The notes under the pieces: model-generated
Told to the model about the DNA's origin: nothing
Databases searched by the model: none
The model's input: the letters and a program-made list of their open reading frames with translations, nothing else
In this document: in pieces, positions 7,803 to 17,098 of the stretch
Position numbering within the stretch: the stretch's first letter is position 1
Layout of the letters: the number at the start of each line of letters is the position of its first letter
NCBI GenBank assembly: GCA_022845955.1
Contig: AP025576.1
Coordinates: 4,526,001 to 4,590,000 of the forward strand
Source of the DNA: Lachnospiraceae bacterium
GTDB taxonomy: Bacteria > Bacillota > Clostridia > Lachnospirales > Lachnospiraceae
DNA length: 64,000 bases
Reading direction: 5' to 3'
Program-made: the position numbers and the translations under genes

Positions 7803-9518
7803 ATGAAGAAGAATCAACTGACAGCGCTCCTTTTAACTGCTGCCCTGTCCATTTCCCTTTTGGCAGGCTGCGGGAACAGCGCGGATACCGGCACATCACC
7901 CGCTGGTACCGCTTCCGGGACCGAAGGATCTGCGGCAGATGACGGGACCGTAAAGGAATTTACCGCATTTTTTGCAGTACCGGGCACGGAAATCAATGAT
8001 GATAACGAAATACAGGCTGAAATAGCAAAAATCACCGGTGCCAGGGTAAAAGAAACCTGGCTGACAGGCCAGACCGCTCAGGAAGCCGTGGGAACCATGA
8101 TTGCCGGCGGCGAATATCCCGATTTCATAGACGGCAGCGACGGACAGATTCAGCTGTACGAAGCGGGCGCCCTGGTTGCCCTGGATGATTACCTGGACAA
8201 ATACCCCAATATCAAGAATTTCTATTCCGATGCAGAATGGGATAAGGTACGCCAGGATGACGGCAAAATTTACTGGATTCCCCAGTTCGGCAATATCTGG
8301 GAAAAGGACATGAGCGCCGTACACAGTGATGAGGCCTTCTGGATCCAGACCCGCGTTCTTAAATGGGCGGAATATCCTGAAATCAAAACCATGGATCAGT
8401 ACTTTGACCTGATTGAACGTTACAATGAAGCCAATCCCACCATGGAGGACGGCACTGACAACATCCCCTATACCATCCTCTGTGATGACTGGAGATACTT
8501 CTGCCTGGAAAATGCACCGCAGTTCCTGGATGGACATCCCAATGACGGCTCCGTTATCGTGGATACGGAAACCCTGAAAATTGTGGACTACAACACCACT
8601 CCCACTGCAAAAAGATATTTCCAGAAGCTGAACGAAGAATTCCAGAAGGGCATTGTGGATCCGGAATCCTTTACACAGACCTATGATGAATATATCGCCA
8701 AACTTTCCACCGGCCGCGTGCTGGGAATGATTGACCAGTGGTGGAATTTCGCTTATAGCGTCAACGATTCCTTGAAGCAGCAGGGTCTTGACAAACAGGG
8801 CTGTGACTATGTTCCGCTGCCCATCACAATCTCGGAAGATATCAAAAACATGTGGCATACCTCTGACGGCGCCCTGAATGTATCCAACGGACTTGGCATT
8901 ACCACAAGCTGCAAAGATGTGGAAGGTGCACTGCAGTTCATCAATGACCTGTTAAGCCCTGAAGTGCTTACCCTGCGCAACTGGGGCATGGAAGGCGTGG
9001 ATTATAATATGGACGAAAACGGCTTGTTTTCCAAAACAGAAGAAATGCGTGTCAACGCGTCCGACCCCGCTTACAAAGCATCCCACTTATGTACGTATTC
9101 CTACTTCCCCAACTACAGCGGCATGAGCCAGGACGGCATTAACGCTGCCACCCCTGCCGAACAGCCCCAGGAGTTCCTGGACGGCTTACAGGAGGATGTA
9201 AGGGAATGTCTGCAAGCATACGGCTGCTCTACTTATGTGGAAATGCTTGGAACCAATACCCCTCCCGGCCCCTGGTATCCTATGTACTCCTACAGCAATA
9301 CCATGACCACCTCCACCCCCGGCGGCACAGCCTGGACGAAGATGGGCGAAATCAAGCACGAATATCTCCCCAAGGTAGTTATGGCTTCCGATTTTGAAAG
9401 CGCATGGGAAGAATACCTGAAGGTTTACTCCGACTGCAAGCCGGAAGATTTCCTTTCGGAAATGCAGACCGAGCTGGACAGAAGAATCCAGCTGGCAAAG
9501 GATAACGGAGAATATTAA
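7803..9518 (+). CDS. Extracellular solute-binding lipoprotein (LplA type), importer 1
   Basis: A 571-residue lipoprotein: Lys-rich start, hydrophobic helix and lipobox LLAGC with lipidated Cys23, then a Gly/Ser/Thr-rich linker to about residue 50. The mature part is a type-B solute-binding fold of the large LplA class, 500-560 residues long. AGGAGG precedes the ATG. It is the first gene of lipoprotein-LplB-YtcP-GH8, directly behind the YesM/YesN pair. With GH8 exo-oligoxylanase, GH43 and an esterase in the locus, the ligand is probably a substituted xylo-oligosaccharide. No ATP-binding subunit is encoded nearby. Confidence 0.92.
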   Translation: MKKNQLTALLLTAALSISLLAGCGNSADTGTSPAGTASGTEGSAADDGTVKEFTAFFAVPGTEINDDNEIQAEIAKITGARVKETWLTGQTAQEAVGTMIAGGEYPDFIDGSDGQIQLYEAGALVALDDYLDKYPNIKNFYSDAEWDKVRQDDGKIYWIPQFGNIWEKDMSAVHSDEAFWIQTRVLKWAEYPEIKTMDQYFDLIERYNEANPTMEDGTDNIPYTILCDDWRYFCLENAPQFLDGHPNDGSVIVDTETLKIVDYNTTPTAKRYFQKLNEEFQKGIVDPESFTQTYDEYIAKLSTGRVLGMIDQWWNFAYSVNDSLKQQGLDKQGCDYVPLPITISEDIKNMWHTSDGALNVSNGLGITTSCKDVEGALQFINDLLSPEVLTLRNWGMEGVDYNMDENGLFSKTEEMRVNASDPAYKASHLCTYSYFPNYSGMSQDGINAATPAEQPQEFLDGLQEDVRECLQAYGCSTYVEMLGTNTPPGPWYPMYSYSNTMTTSTPGGTAWTKMGEIKHEYLPKVVMASDFESAWEEYLKVYSDCKPEDFLSEMQTELDRRIQLAKDNGEY

Positions 9519-9535
9519 TTATCAGGCAACTGCCT

Positions 9536-9576
9536 GCAGGCAGCGGCGGTTACGTCAAGTGATTGCAGCTGCCTGC
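9536..9576 (+). other. Intercistronic hairpin between binding protein and permeases
   Basis: GCAGGCAGC (9536-9544) pairs with GCTGCCTGC (9568-9576) in the 87-bp gap after the lipoprotein gene. There is no T-tract. Such hairpins often stabilise the upstream message so that binding protein is made in excess over membrane subunits; that role is inferred. Confidence 0.5.
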
Positions 9577-9605
9577 TGCATGTAAAGGAGTAAAGAGGTG
9601 TAAAA

Positions 9606-10550
9606 ATGGCAGCAAAGGGAACAAGAAAAAACAAAAATAATACACAGATTACATGGAAAGAAATAAGACGGCAAAAGGTCCTGATTTTCTGGGGTGCCGT
9701 TTTTGTGATATATGGCTTCATCTTCTGCTACCTGCCTCTGGGCGGCTGGCTGATGGCTTTTCAGAATTATAAACCAAAGGACGGTCTTCTGCATTCCCAG
9801 TTTGTGGGGCTGGCAAAGTTCCAGCAGCTGTTTTCAGATGCCACCTTCCTGCGGGTTATCCGGAACACCCTGGCCATGGGAATCATTAACCTGGTCTTTA
9901 CCTTTGTTATGGCAATTGCCTTTGCCATTTTACTGAACGAGGTCAAATCCCGTTCCGGCAAAAAGGTGGTGCAGACAATCTCTTATCTGCCCCATTTTCT
10001 CTCCTGGATTATCGTTACGGGCATTCTCCACGATGCCCTTTCAGGAACCGGCATAATCAATGAACTGCTGTTAAAATTCAATATTCTGGATCAGCCGCTG
10101 AATTTCTTTGCTTATCCCAAATATTTCTGGTGGATCGTGGCTTTTGCCAATGTCTGGAAGGAAACCGGCTGGAACGCTATTATCTATTTATCCGCCATTA
10201 CCGCCATCGACCCTTCGCTTTATGAAGCAGCATCCATTGACGGCGCCGGACGCTGGGCCAAAATCAGGCACATCACCTTCCCCGGAATCAAGCCGACCAT
10301 CATGATACTGCTTCTGATGAATGTGGGAAATGTGCTCAATGCCGGATTTGAAGTACAGTACCTGCTGGGCAACGGCCTGGTGCAGAGTGTATCCCAGACC
10401 ATTGATATCTATGTACTCAAATGGGGCATCAGCCAGGGTGACTACGCGATTGGTACCGCCGCCGGCATTTTCAAGAGCGTGGTCAGCATCATACTGATTG
10501 TAGTTGCAAACCAGATGGCGAAGCATACCGGCGAAGAGCGGCTGTTCTAA
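9606..10550 (+). CDS. ABC sugar transporter permease, LplB type, importer 1
   Basis: A 314-residue membrane protein with about six helices. After a basic cytoplasmic start comes YGFIFCYLPLGGWLMAFQNYKP, the LplB-family signature (first helix then AFxxY). The cytoplasmic EAA loop that docks on the ATPase is YEAASIDGAGRWAKIRHITFPGIKPT. It forms a heterodimer with the YtcP-type permease 15 bp downstream. Start ATG has AGAGGTG upstream. The ATPase is presumably a shared MsmX-like protein encoded elsewhere. Confidence 0.92.
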   Translation: MAAKGTRKNKNNTQITWKEIRRQKVLIFWGAVFVIYGFIFCYLPLGGWLMAFQNYKPKDGLLHSQFVGLAKFQQLFSDATFLRVIRNTLAMGIINLVFTFVMAIAFAILLNEVKSRSGKKVVQTISYLPHFLSWIIVTGILHDALSGTGIINELLLKFNILDQPLNFFAYPKYFWWIVAFANVWKETGWNAIIYLSAITAIDPSLYEAASIDGAGRWAKIRHITFPGIKPTIMILLLMNVGNVLNAGFEVQYLLGNGLVQSVSQTIDIYVLKWGISQGDYAIGTAAGIFKSVVSIILIVVANQMAKHTGEERLF

Positions 10551-10565
10551 GGAGGTGAACGGAAA

Positions 10566-11489
10566 ATGGCAAAACAAAAAGAAATAGAATCCAAAAGTGT
10601 AAACTATAATACTTCGGTATCCGACAAGATTTTTACCATAATCAATACCCTGTTCCTGATCGCCTTTGTAGTCATCACCCTGTATCCGGTGCTGAACACC
10701 CTGGCAATCTCCTTAAACGACGGTATCGATTCCCTGCGCGGCGGCATTTATCTGATCCCCAGGAAATGGACCCTGCAGAATTATAAAACGGTAATCCATA
10801 AAAACAACCTGATAAACGGCGCTGTTGTTTCCGTGGCCCGTACCATTATCGGTACGCTGACGGCTCTGGCCGCCAACGCTCTCCTGGCTTTTATCGTCAG
10901 CCGGAAACGCTTCCTCTTCAAAAGCCAGCTTTCCCTGTTCTGGGTGGTTACTATGTATGTGAACGGCGGCCTGATCCCCGTGTTCCTTCTTTATAAGGGC
11001 CTGGGCCTGACCAACAGCTTCTGGGTATATATCGTGCCCGGTATGCTCAGCGCTTTCAACATGCTTGTCATCCGTACCTATATGACAGGAATTCCCGACA
11101 GCCTGGAGGAATCCGCCCAGCTGGACGGCGCGGGTTATATGACGATATTCCTTAAAATTGTTTCACCGCTGTGCAAACCGGTATACGCCACGGTTGCGCT
11201 GTTTGTGGCGGTAGGCCAGTGGAATTCCTGGTTCGACGCCATGCTGTACAACAGAATGAGTGACCAGTACACCACCCTTCAATACGAGCTGATGAAGCTG
11301 CTCTCTTCGGTAACCAACCAGGGGGCAAGTGCTGAATCCATGAAAAACGCCACAGCGGCAAGCGCCGTAACCCCTACCTCAGTACGTGCGGCGGCCACCA
11401 TATTAACCATGCTTCCTATCGTCTGCCTGTATCCCTTTTTACAAAGATACTTTATTACAGGGCTTACAATCGGGGGCGTGAAGGAGTAA
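10566..11489 (+). CDS. ABC sugar transporter permease, YtcP type, importer 1
   Basis: A 307-residue partner permease. The first helix (IINTLFLIAFVVITLYPVLN) leads to the family pattern ISLNDG, and the EAA loop reads EESAQLDGAGYMTIFLKIVSPLCKP. The C-terminus ends in the typical FLQRYFITGLTIGGVKE. GGAGGTG precedes the ATG, and the 15-bp gap to the LplB-type gene indicates translational coupling. It contains a loop insertion near residues 235-265 (SSVTNQGASAESMKNATAAS) that is common in this subfamily. Confidence 0.92.
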   Translation: MAKQKEIESKSVNYNTSVSDKIFTIINTLFLIAFVVITLYPVLNTLAISLNDGIDSLRGGIYLIPRKWTLQNYKTVIHKNNLINGAVVSVARTIIGTLTALAANALLAFIVSRKRFLFKSQLSLFWVVTMYVNGGLIPVFLLYKGLGLTNSFWVYIVPGMLSAFNMLVIRTYMTGIPDSLEESAQLDGAGYMTIFLKIVSPLCKPVYATVALFVAVGQWNSWFDAMLYNRMSDQYTTLQYELMKLLSSVTNQGASAESMKNATAASAVTPTSVRAAATILTMLPIVCLYPFLQRYFITGLTIGGVKE

Positions 11490-11602
11490 AATAATTATAT
11501 TAACTCCGAGGAACAGCATTTCGCTACACAAATCAAAGAAAAAGAGGAACTGTGAGGGTACTGAACAGTTACGAAAAAGAAAGGAAAGAGGAAGGGATAA
11601 TT

Positions 11603-12775
11603 ATGTCAGGCGCATTTGAAACAGGAATTTACAGAAATGTATTTGCAGAATACGGGCTGCCGGAAGAAGAAATCGGGAAAAGGGTTGCGGCCGCTTTCCA
11701 GACCATGTTCTATGGCAGTGAGGAAGAGCGGATTTACCACGAAGCCGGTACGGATATGGGTTATCTTACCGATACCGGAAATAATGACGTCCGCACTGAG
11801 GGCATGTCCTACGGTATGATGATGTGTGTCCAGCTGGATAAAAAAGAGGAATTCGACCGGATTTGGAAATGGTCGAAAACATATATGTATATGGATGCTG
11901 AGGCTTTAACAAATGAGCCTCACGGCAGCCGGCAAAACGAAGGGTATTTTGCCTGGTCCTGCGCCCTGGACGGAACCAAAAACGCCTGGGGGCCTGCTCC
12001 TGACGGCGAGGAATTTTTTGCCATGGCACTCTTCTTCGCTTCCCACCGCTGGGGCGACGGGGAAGGGATTTTCAATTACTCCGCCCAGGCGCGCCGCCTT
12101 CTGCATGACTGCATCCACAAGGGCGAGCAGCCGGACACCGGAAAGCCCATGTGGGATCCGCAGTACCATCTGATTAAATTCATTACGGAATGTGATTTTT
12201 CCGATCCTTCCTACCATCTGCCCCATTTTTATGAGCTGTTCGCGTTGTGGGCGGACGAAAAAGATCGGGCGTTCTGGAAACAGGCAGCAACAGCAAGCCG
12301 GGAGTATCTGAAGAAGGCCTGCCATCCGGTAACCGGGCTATGTGCCGAGTACGCGGAATATGATGGAACCCCTGTGAAAAGCCAGCCGGGACAGAGCGAC
12401 CGTCATGACTGGTATTACAGTGACGCGTACCGTACCATTGCCAATATCGGCCTGGATTACCTGTGGTTCGCCTGTGACCCCTGGGAAAAGGAAAATGCGG
12501 ACAGGCTCCAGACCTTTTATTATGAGTCCGCACGGGATAACCAGGACGGTGTATTTCTCATAGACGGCACGCCGGTGGATAAAAAGGCGCTTCACCCTGT
12601 CGCCGTCATCGCAACCAACGCCCAGGCTTCCCTGGCTTCGGACGGGAAGTATGCGAAAGACTGCGTTATGAAGCTCTGGAATACGCCTCTGCGCACAGGA
12701 AACAGACGGTATTATGACAATTGCCTGTATCTGTTCGCACTGCTGGCACTGAGCGGGAAATACAGGATCTGGTAA
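11603..12775 (+). CDS. GH8 reducing-end xylose-releasing exo-oligoxylanase
   Basis: A 390-residue (alpha/alpha)6-barrel enzyme of GH8, subgroup Rex (EC 3.2.1.156), which takes xylose from the reducing end of xylo-oligosaccharides. Catalytic acid Glu66 lies in DVRTEGMSYGMMM and base candidate Asp274 in HDWYYSDAYRT, matching the family. There is no signal peptide, so it works on imported oligosaccharides. I chose the ATG at 11603 because GGAAGGGA sits just upstream; the frame is open to 11552 but without a ribosome-binding site. It is the last gene of the importer 1 operon and is the strongest evidence that this locus handles xylan fragments. Confidence 0.92.
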   Translation: MSGAFETGIYRNVFAEYGLPEEEIGKRVAAAFQTMFYGSEEERIYHEAGTDMGYLTDTGNNDVRTEGMSYGMMMCVQLDKKEEFDRIWKWSKTYMYMDAEALTNEPHGSRQNEGYFAWSCALDGTKNAWGPAPDGEEFFAMALFFASHRWGDGEGIFNYSAQARRLLHDCIHKGEQPDTGKPMWDPQYHLIKFITECDFSDPSYHLPHFYELFALWADEKDRAFWKQAATASREYLKKACHPVTGLCAEYAEYDGTPVKSQPGQSDRHDWYYSDAYRTIANIGLDYLWFACDPWEKENADRLQTFYYESARDNQDGVFLIDGTPVDKKALHPVAVIATNAQASLASDGKYAKDCVMKLWNTPLRTGNRRYYDNCLYLFALLALSGKYRIW

Positions 12776-12802
12776 CAGAGGCCCTACCGTGTATAGTCAA
12801 AT

Positions 12803-12839
12803 CTGCCGTCCTGGCAATTTTTATCTGTCAGGGCGGCAG
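12803..12839. terminator. Bidirectional hairpin between convergent GH8 and antiporter genes
   Basis: CTGCCGTCCTG (12803-12813) pairs with CAGGGCGGCAG (12829-12839) with one mismatch. The loop contains a T-rich stretch, and the hairpin overlaps the last codons of the antiporter gene. No U-tract follows on either strand, so termination is likely but weakly supported. Confidence 0.45.
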
Positions 12840-14074
12840 TCAGCCTTTGTTTCTTTCACGTGGCCGAATTCACCTGCCAGCTCAAAGCCTTTTTTAGCCG
12901 CCACCACGGCAATCACCTCGTTAATCACGGCGGCAGCGGCAATGGTTCCCTGAATGATGCCCGCATTTTCCGGCGCTGCCGCGGAAAGCACGGATACGGC
13001 TATCCCTGTAAATACCAGGGATACGCCGGAATGGGGTAACAGGGTAAGCCCCAGATACTTCCTCACGGTATCCGGCGATTTCGTTATCCTGCCGCCAAGC
13101 CTTGCGCCGAAATATTTCCCGCACGCCCTGGCGGCAATATAAACCGCAGTGTATACGCCCGCCCCCAGAATCAGATGATAGTCCAAAGGGGCTCCCAGAT
13201 TCAGGATAACAAGCACCATGGAAAGGCTGAGGATCGGATTGAAAGCTTCCATGATCTGTGCCAGGCGTTCCGGGGAAACCATATTGGAAAACACGGCGGA
13301 AAACGCCATGCCCATCAGCATAAAATTCAGGATCGGTTTCGGCATCAGGAAGGTGTTGCACAAGTACCCCGCCGCTGCCGTTGCCCCGATCAGGCAGCTG
13401 AGAAGGAGCAGCGTGACCGGTTCCGGCCGTTCCCTGCGAAGCAGAAAGCCGGCCGGAACTCCCACCGCTGCGCCGATTACCAGAGGAAGCACCACCACCA
13501 CTGCGATCATATAAACAGGCAGCTTTTGCTCAGACACGTTTCCTGCCACAATCGCTATGGTGGTAAAGAATACCACTACCCCCACCATATCATCCAGGGC
13601 GGCCATAGGAATCAGGGTTCTGGTCACCGGCCCGTCGGTTTTGAATTCCTTTACGATGGAAAGGGCAGGTGCCGGGGCTGTAGCCAGCGCGATTCCACCA
13701 AATACAAAAGCCAGATATACCGATATGCCGTTTAGGGAAAACAGCACGGCAAATACGGCGGAAACCAGAAGGAAGGTTCCCAGTGACTGGGTCAGCGTGG
13801 TTATTATAATAGCCTTCCCGGATTTCCGGATACGGCTCCAGACCAGCTCCGTGCCGATCATCAGGCCGACGGCGCATTCCAGCACATGGATGGTATTCTG
13901 ATACCACAGGGCGTCAAGGATCCCGCTGTCCATCCATTTCAGGCCATGAGGCCCCAGCAGCATGCCCGCAAGCAGCCAGCCCAGGATTGAGGGCAGCTTC
14001 AGCCGTGAAACCAGCTTCCCTATCAACAGGGCGGCCGCAACCACAGCTGTTATTTTCACCAACGAAAGCATCAT
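12821..14074 (-). CDS. Cation:proton antiporter (CPA2/KefB type)
   Basis: A 417-residue, highly hydrophobic protein with about 11-12 membrane helices. The N-terminus SRLKLPSILGWLLAGMLLGPHGL is the CPA2 family pattern, and AALDDMVGVVVFF holds the Asp-Asp pair used for ion exchange. It probably exchanges Na+ or K+ for protons at the membrane. There is no TrkA-N or other regulatory domain, so it is a short single-domain form. Its start (ATGATG; the outer ATG at 14074 is used) overlaps the TetR stop by 4 bp (ATGA), so it is translationally coupled to its putative repressor. Confidence 0.88.
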   Translation of the reverse strand: MMLSLVKITAVVAAALLIGKLVSRLKLPSILGWLLAGMLLGPHGLKWMDSGILDALWYQNTIHVLECAVGLMIGTELVWSRIRKSGKAIIITTLTQSLGTFLLVSAVFAVLFSLNGISVYLAFVFGGIALATAPAPALSIVKEFKTDGPVTRTLIPMAALDDMVGVVVFFTTIAIVAGNVSEQKLPVYMIAVVVVLPLVIGAAVGVPAGFLLRRERPEPVTLLLLSCLIGATAAAGYLCNTFLMPKPILNFMLMGMAFSAVFSNMVSPERLAQIMEAFNPILSLSMVLVILNLGAPLDYHLILGAGVYTAVYIAARACGKYFGARLGGRITKSPDTVRKYLGLTLLPHSGVSLVFTGIAVSVLSAAAPENAGIIQGTIAAAAVINEVIAVVAAKKGFELAGEFGHVKETKADCRPDR

Positions 14075-14682
14075 TCTCTTTTCCCCCTTTCTGCAATACC
14101 ATAAAGCATATAGTCAAGGAAGCCGGAGAGCTTGGTCTCATGTGCCCTGACGATATCGGAAAAAGGCAGGTCATTGCAGGCCGGACTGCTGAAATAACCG
14201 TTAAACATCGTCTGCATCAGTGTAAAATATTCCATCGCCTCCTCTTCGGTCACATCCTTGCGCAGATTCAGCCCGGAAAGCAGCTGTCGGTACAGCATCC
14301 GGTTCCATTCATCAAATTCCCTTCTGCATTCCCCTATCTGTTCAGACAGCGCTGCAGGCGGCTGTAAAAGAGCCTCAAAAAACAGGCGGGCCTCCTTTTC
14401 CTTTTCCTGAAAGAAAAGCAGCCGGGCTTCCATATATTCCTGCAGCCCCATATCGCTGCCCTTTTCCTTCAGATATTTCAGGAGATCCGAAAAGCTTCGT
14501 TTTACGCAGGCAAGATAAAGAGCGTCTTTATTTTCATAATTGTGGTAAAGCAGCCCTTTCGGGATCCCTGCTGCGCATATATTGTTCAAAGCGGCGGCAG
14601 CATACCCTTTTTCCCCGAATTCCTCCATCGCGGCCGTCAGGATCCGTTCCTTTGTCAGCTCGGTTTTTTCTTCTTTTTTCAT
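14071..14682 (-). CDS. TetR/AcrR-family repressor of the antiporter
   Basis: A 203-residue protein with an N-terminal TetR helix-turn-helix (about 8-60: KERILTAAMEEFGEKGYAAAALNNICAAGIPKGLLYHNYENKDALY) and a helical ligand/dimer domain. AGGAGG precedes the ATG. It is first in a two-gene operon with the antiporter, and two palindromic operators overlap its promoter (14700-14739), indicating autorepression. Inducer unknown; an ion, pH signal or toxic amphiphile is possible. Confidence 0.9.
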   Translation of the reverse strand: MKKEEKTELTKERILTAAMEEFGEKGYAAAALNNICAAGIPKGLLYHNYENKDALYLACVKRSFSDLLKYLKEKGSDMGLQEYMEARLLFFQEKEKEARLFFEALLQPPAALSEQIGECRREFDEWNRMLYRQLLSGLNLRKDVTEEEAMEYFTLMQTMFNGYFSSPACNDLPFSDIVRAHETKLSGFLDYMLYGIAERGKRE

Positions 14683-14699
14683 TTCATCCTCCTATTATG

Positions 14700-14739
14700 G
14701 ACTGTTCAGTCTATATTAATATAAATAGACCGATTAGTC
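14700..14739. promoter_or_regulatory. Two TetR operator palindromes
   Basis: GACTGTTCAGTC (14700-14711) and GACCGATTAGTC (14728-14739) are two short palindromes of the same GAC-N6-GTC plan. They lie on either side of the -10 region, the second overlapping the -35 box; extended with TAT they also form one large inverted repeat. This is the expected layout for an autorepressing TetR protein. Confidence 0.7.
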
Positions 14740-14741
14740 AA
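14713..14741 (-). promoter_or_regulatory. Predicted promoter of the TetR-antiporter operon
   Basis: On the minus strand TTGACT (14741-14736) and TAATAT (14718-14713) with a 17-bp spacer, embedded in the TetR palindromes. Confidence 0.7.
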
Positions 14742-14757
14742 TAATTAAAGGGGAGTT

Positions 14758-16989
14758 TTATTTTTTTACCATTTTATCCCGATAGGCCTGCGGTGTCATT
14801 CCCATCTTTTTCTTAAAGCAGGTATAAAAATAGTTGGCGCCGCCAAATCCGCAGTCCATGGCAATATCCCTGGCCGGCCGCTGTGTTTTCTGCAGCTGTT
14901 CCGCCACGGCCTCCAGACGCACTTCATTGATATATTCCGCTACGGATTTGCCCCATTCCTGTTTAAAATGCTTTCCCAGATACGCCGGGGAAACCCCGAA
15001 TTCGCTTCCCAGAAGGGCCAGGGAAAGATTGGGATCCCGGAATTTTTCTCTGATGCAGGCCTTTACTTCTTCCATCCTGCTCCGTATCCCTCCCTGGGCA
15101 AGGGAATATTCCTTCTGCCGGAGAATCACCTCAAACATTTCCTTCAAGATTTCGTCGGCCCCCTGCGCCGTATCACAATCCGCAAGCAGGAGCAGATACG
15201 GCCCGTCCTTCCCGAGTTCACCAAGGATCCTTGCCACCGAGAAGCCAAGCCATGTAAGGGCATTTTTATAATCGACGGCATCACAGCCGCATATCACACA
15301 AAGGAATTTATGGTATGCCTCCCCAATCGCCTCTCTGTTCCCTCCATGCAGCGCCTCCAACAGCTGTTTCTGGTTCAGCCTGCCATAATCGGGAGTTCTT
15401 GTGTATTTCCCCTGTACCTCTTCGTAATCCGCCAACAGGTTCGGGGGATAAAAATACAGATTATGTACCTCCGGCCACAATTTGTCCTTTAGCCGGGGCA
15501 GCTGCTTTGCAGGGACATATTCCCGGATTCCCATCATATGGAAATCCCACTCCAGGAATATTTTCACTTTCTCACAAAAGGTTTCAAACGCTGACGCCAG
15601 TTCTTCCCGGATATCCTGCTCCTGCGTCCCGATCAGGAAAAGAATGGTATTATCCCTGAAAATAACTCCCTCCGCCTCAAACCAGCACCGGCTGACCTCC
15701 TCAAATACATTGCGGAAACCATATTTGATATCATAGATGCCATCCTCCCCAAACCGTTTCGCCAATTCCTGATAGCGGTCTATTTTCAGCACCGCCAGCG
15801 TGTAATGCTTCCCCGTCCCGAGCCCATAGCGGGCCAGTTCCCCGTCAAGCGTCTCCCATGCAAACGGTTTTCTCCGGTTGATAAAGTCATACAGAAAGCT
15901 TTCCTTTAACATATCCCGTTCCTTCTTTTTGTGTCCGGTAAGACGTCTGTATTCCCGTTCTGCCGCGGTATAAACCCGGTAAATGGAAAAAGAGCTTATC
16001 AGGGAGGCGCTCAATGCCATAAGCAGGATAATCCCGGCAAGCACCACCACCGCCATCCTGATTTCATCCAGAATACCGAATACCGCGTCCCACTTCGTTG
16101 CCTTCACATAATCCCAGCCCTCCCTTTCTGAAGAAAGGCAGGAAACAAAATAGTTTTCTCCCTGCCAGGTATAATCCATATACTGCTTTCCCGATTCCGC
16201 CATCAGGCGTACCGGTTCCGCCAGCGCTTCCTCCCCGATATCCGGTATGCTGCACAGCTCCATTACCGGTTCCCCGAATTCGTCGGTTACCAGCATATAA
16301 CTGTCCTGCATCCCCTGTGTATGAAGAATAGCTTCATATAAGGACTCCATGGAAAGATTTACGATTACGGCCACCTGAAGCCGGCTGCCCTTCATGCCGT
16401 CCAGAATATACGTATAGACCTCTTCTTCCTTCTCATACCCATTGCTGTAGGGAACCAGGATGCGGCGCCGGATAAAGTCCCTGTCCCGGTATCGGTCGTA
16501 GTCATTGATGATTTCCACAATCCCCTGATCGAAAAAGCTGCTGCTGCCTTTGCAGAATGCCTGCGTTTGTGAGGTGATAAACATATCCTGTTCCCGGTTG
16601 TACAGGTATATGGATTCCACCGAATCGTTCATATTTCCGTACAGGACCACCTGGTTCACCACCCGGGCCACTTCGGCGGCATTCATCTTCCCTTCCCCTC
16701 CTGCAAAAAGCATACCTGAGCATACGTCGTCCAGCAGAAGCTGCGTTGCCAGGGAATTTGCCAGTTTCCCCGCCTCTCCCACAGCCTCCCGGATGCCCCG
16801 GAAGTCTCGCATGGCGATATCTGTATTCTGTCCGGCCACCACTCTTTTTACCGTACCGTAGGTCAACGCGGAAAGCAGAAGCACTACGGCGGCCATACAC
16901 GCCGCCATCAAATGGAATATGTGCCGGAAAGTTTTCTTTTTCCGGATTACCTCTCTTCTTTCCTCCGGCCCCCCTGCTGTCAGCCGCAT
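14758..16989 (-). CDS. Membrane-anchored AraC-family regulator, importer 2 locus
   Basis: A 743-residue one-component regulator. A helix near residues 24-48 (FHLMAACMAAVVLLLSALTY) and another near 305-330 (VVVLAGIILLMALSASLI) bracket an extracellular domain of about 255 residues of Cache-like size. A cytoplasmic region and a C-terminal AraC double helix-turn-helix (about 640-743, ending GMTPQAYRDKMVKK) follow. There is no kinase or receiver domain, so ligand sensing outside must be passed directly to DNA binding. GGGAGGG precedes the ATG. It lies 109 bp downstream of the importer 2 lipoprotein gene on the same strand and most likely controls that operon. Confidence 0.9.
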   Translation of the reverse strand: MRLTAGGPEERREVIRKKKTFRHIFHLMAACMAAVVLLLSALTYGTVKRVVAGQNTDIAMRDFRGIREAVGEAGKLANSLATQLLLDDVCSGMLFAGGEGKMNAAEVARVVNQVVLYGNMNDSVESIYLYNREQDMFITSQTQAFCKGSSSFFDQGIVEIINDYDRYRDRDFIRRRILVPYSNGYEKEEEVYTYILDGMKGSRLQVAVIVNLSMESLYEAILHTQGMQDSYMLVTDEFGEPVMELCSIPDIGEEALAEPVRLMAESGKQYMDYTWQGENYFVSCLSSEREGWDYVKATKWDAVFGILDEIRMAVVVLAGIILLMALSASLISSFSIYRVYTAAEREYRRLTGHKKKERDMLKESFLYDFINRRKPFAWETLDGELARYGLGTGKHYTLAVLKIDRYQELAKRFGEDGIYDIKYGFRNVFEEVSRCWFEAEGVIFRDNTILFLIGTQEQDIREELASAFETFCEKVKIFLEWDFHMMGIREYVPAKQLPRLKDKLWPEVHNLYFYPPNLLADYEEVQGKYTRTPDYGRLNQKQLLEALHGGNREAIGEAYHKFLCVICGCDAVDYKNALTWLGFSVARILGELGKDGPYLLLLADCDTAQGADEILKEMFEVILRQKEYSLAQGGIRSRMEEVKACIREKFRDPNLSLALLGSEFGVSPAYLGKHFKQEWGKSVAEYINEVRLEAVAEQLQKTQRPARDIAMDCGFGGANYFYTCFKKKMGMTPQAYRDKMVKK

Positions 16990-17098
16990 AAACTCCCTCC
17001 CCCTCTTATTTCTGCTCCTTTACGCAACGCCGGGAAGAGCCTGCTTTCCAGACTCTTCCCCAAACCCTCTTTTTACGGGCGTATGTTTATCGTTGCTG

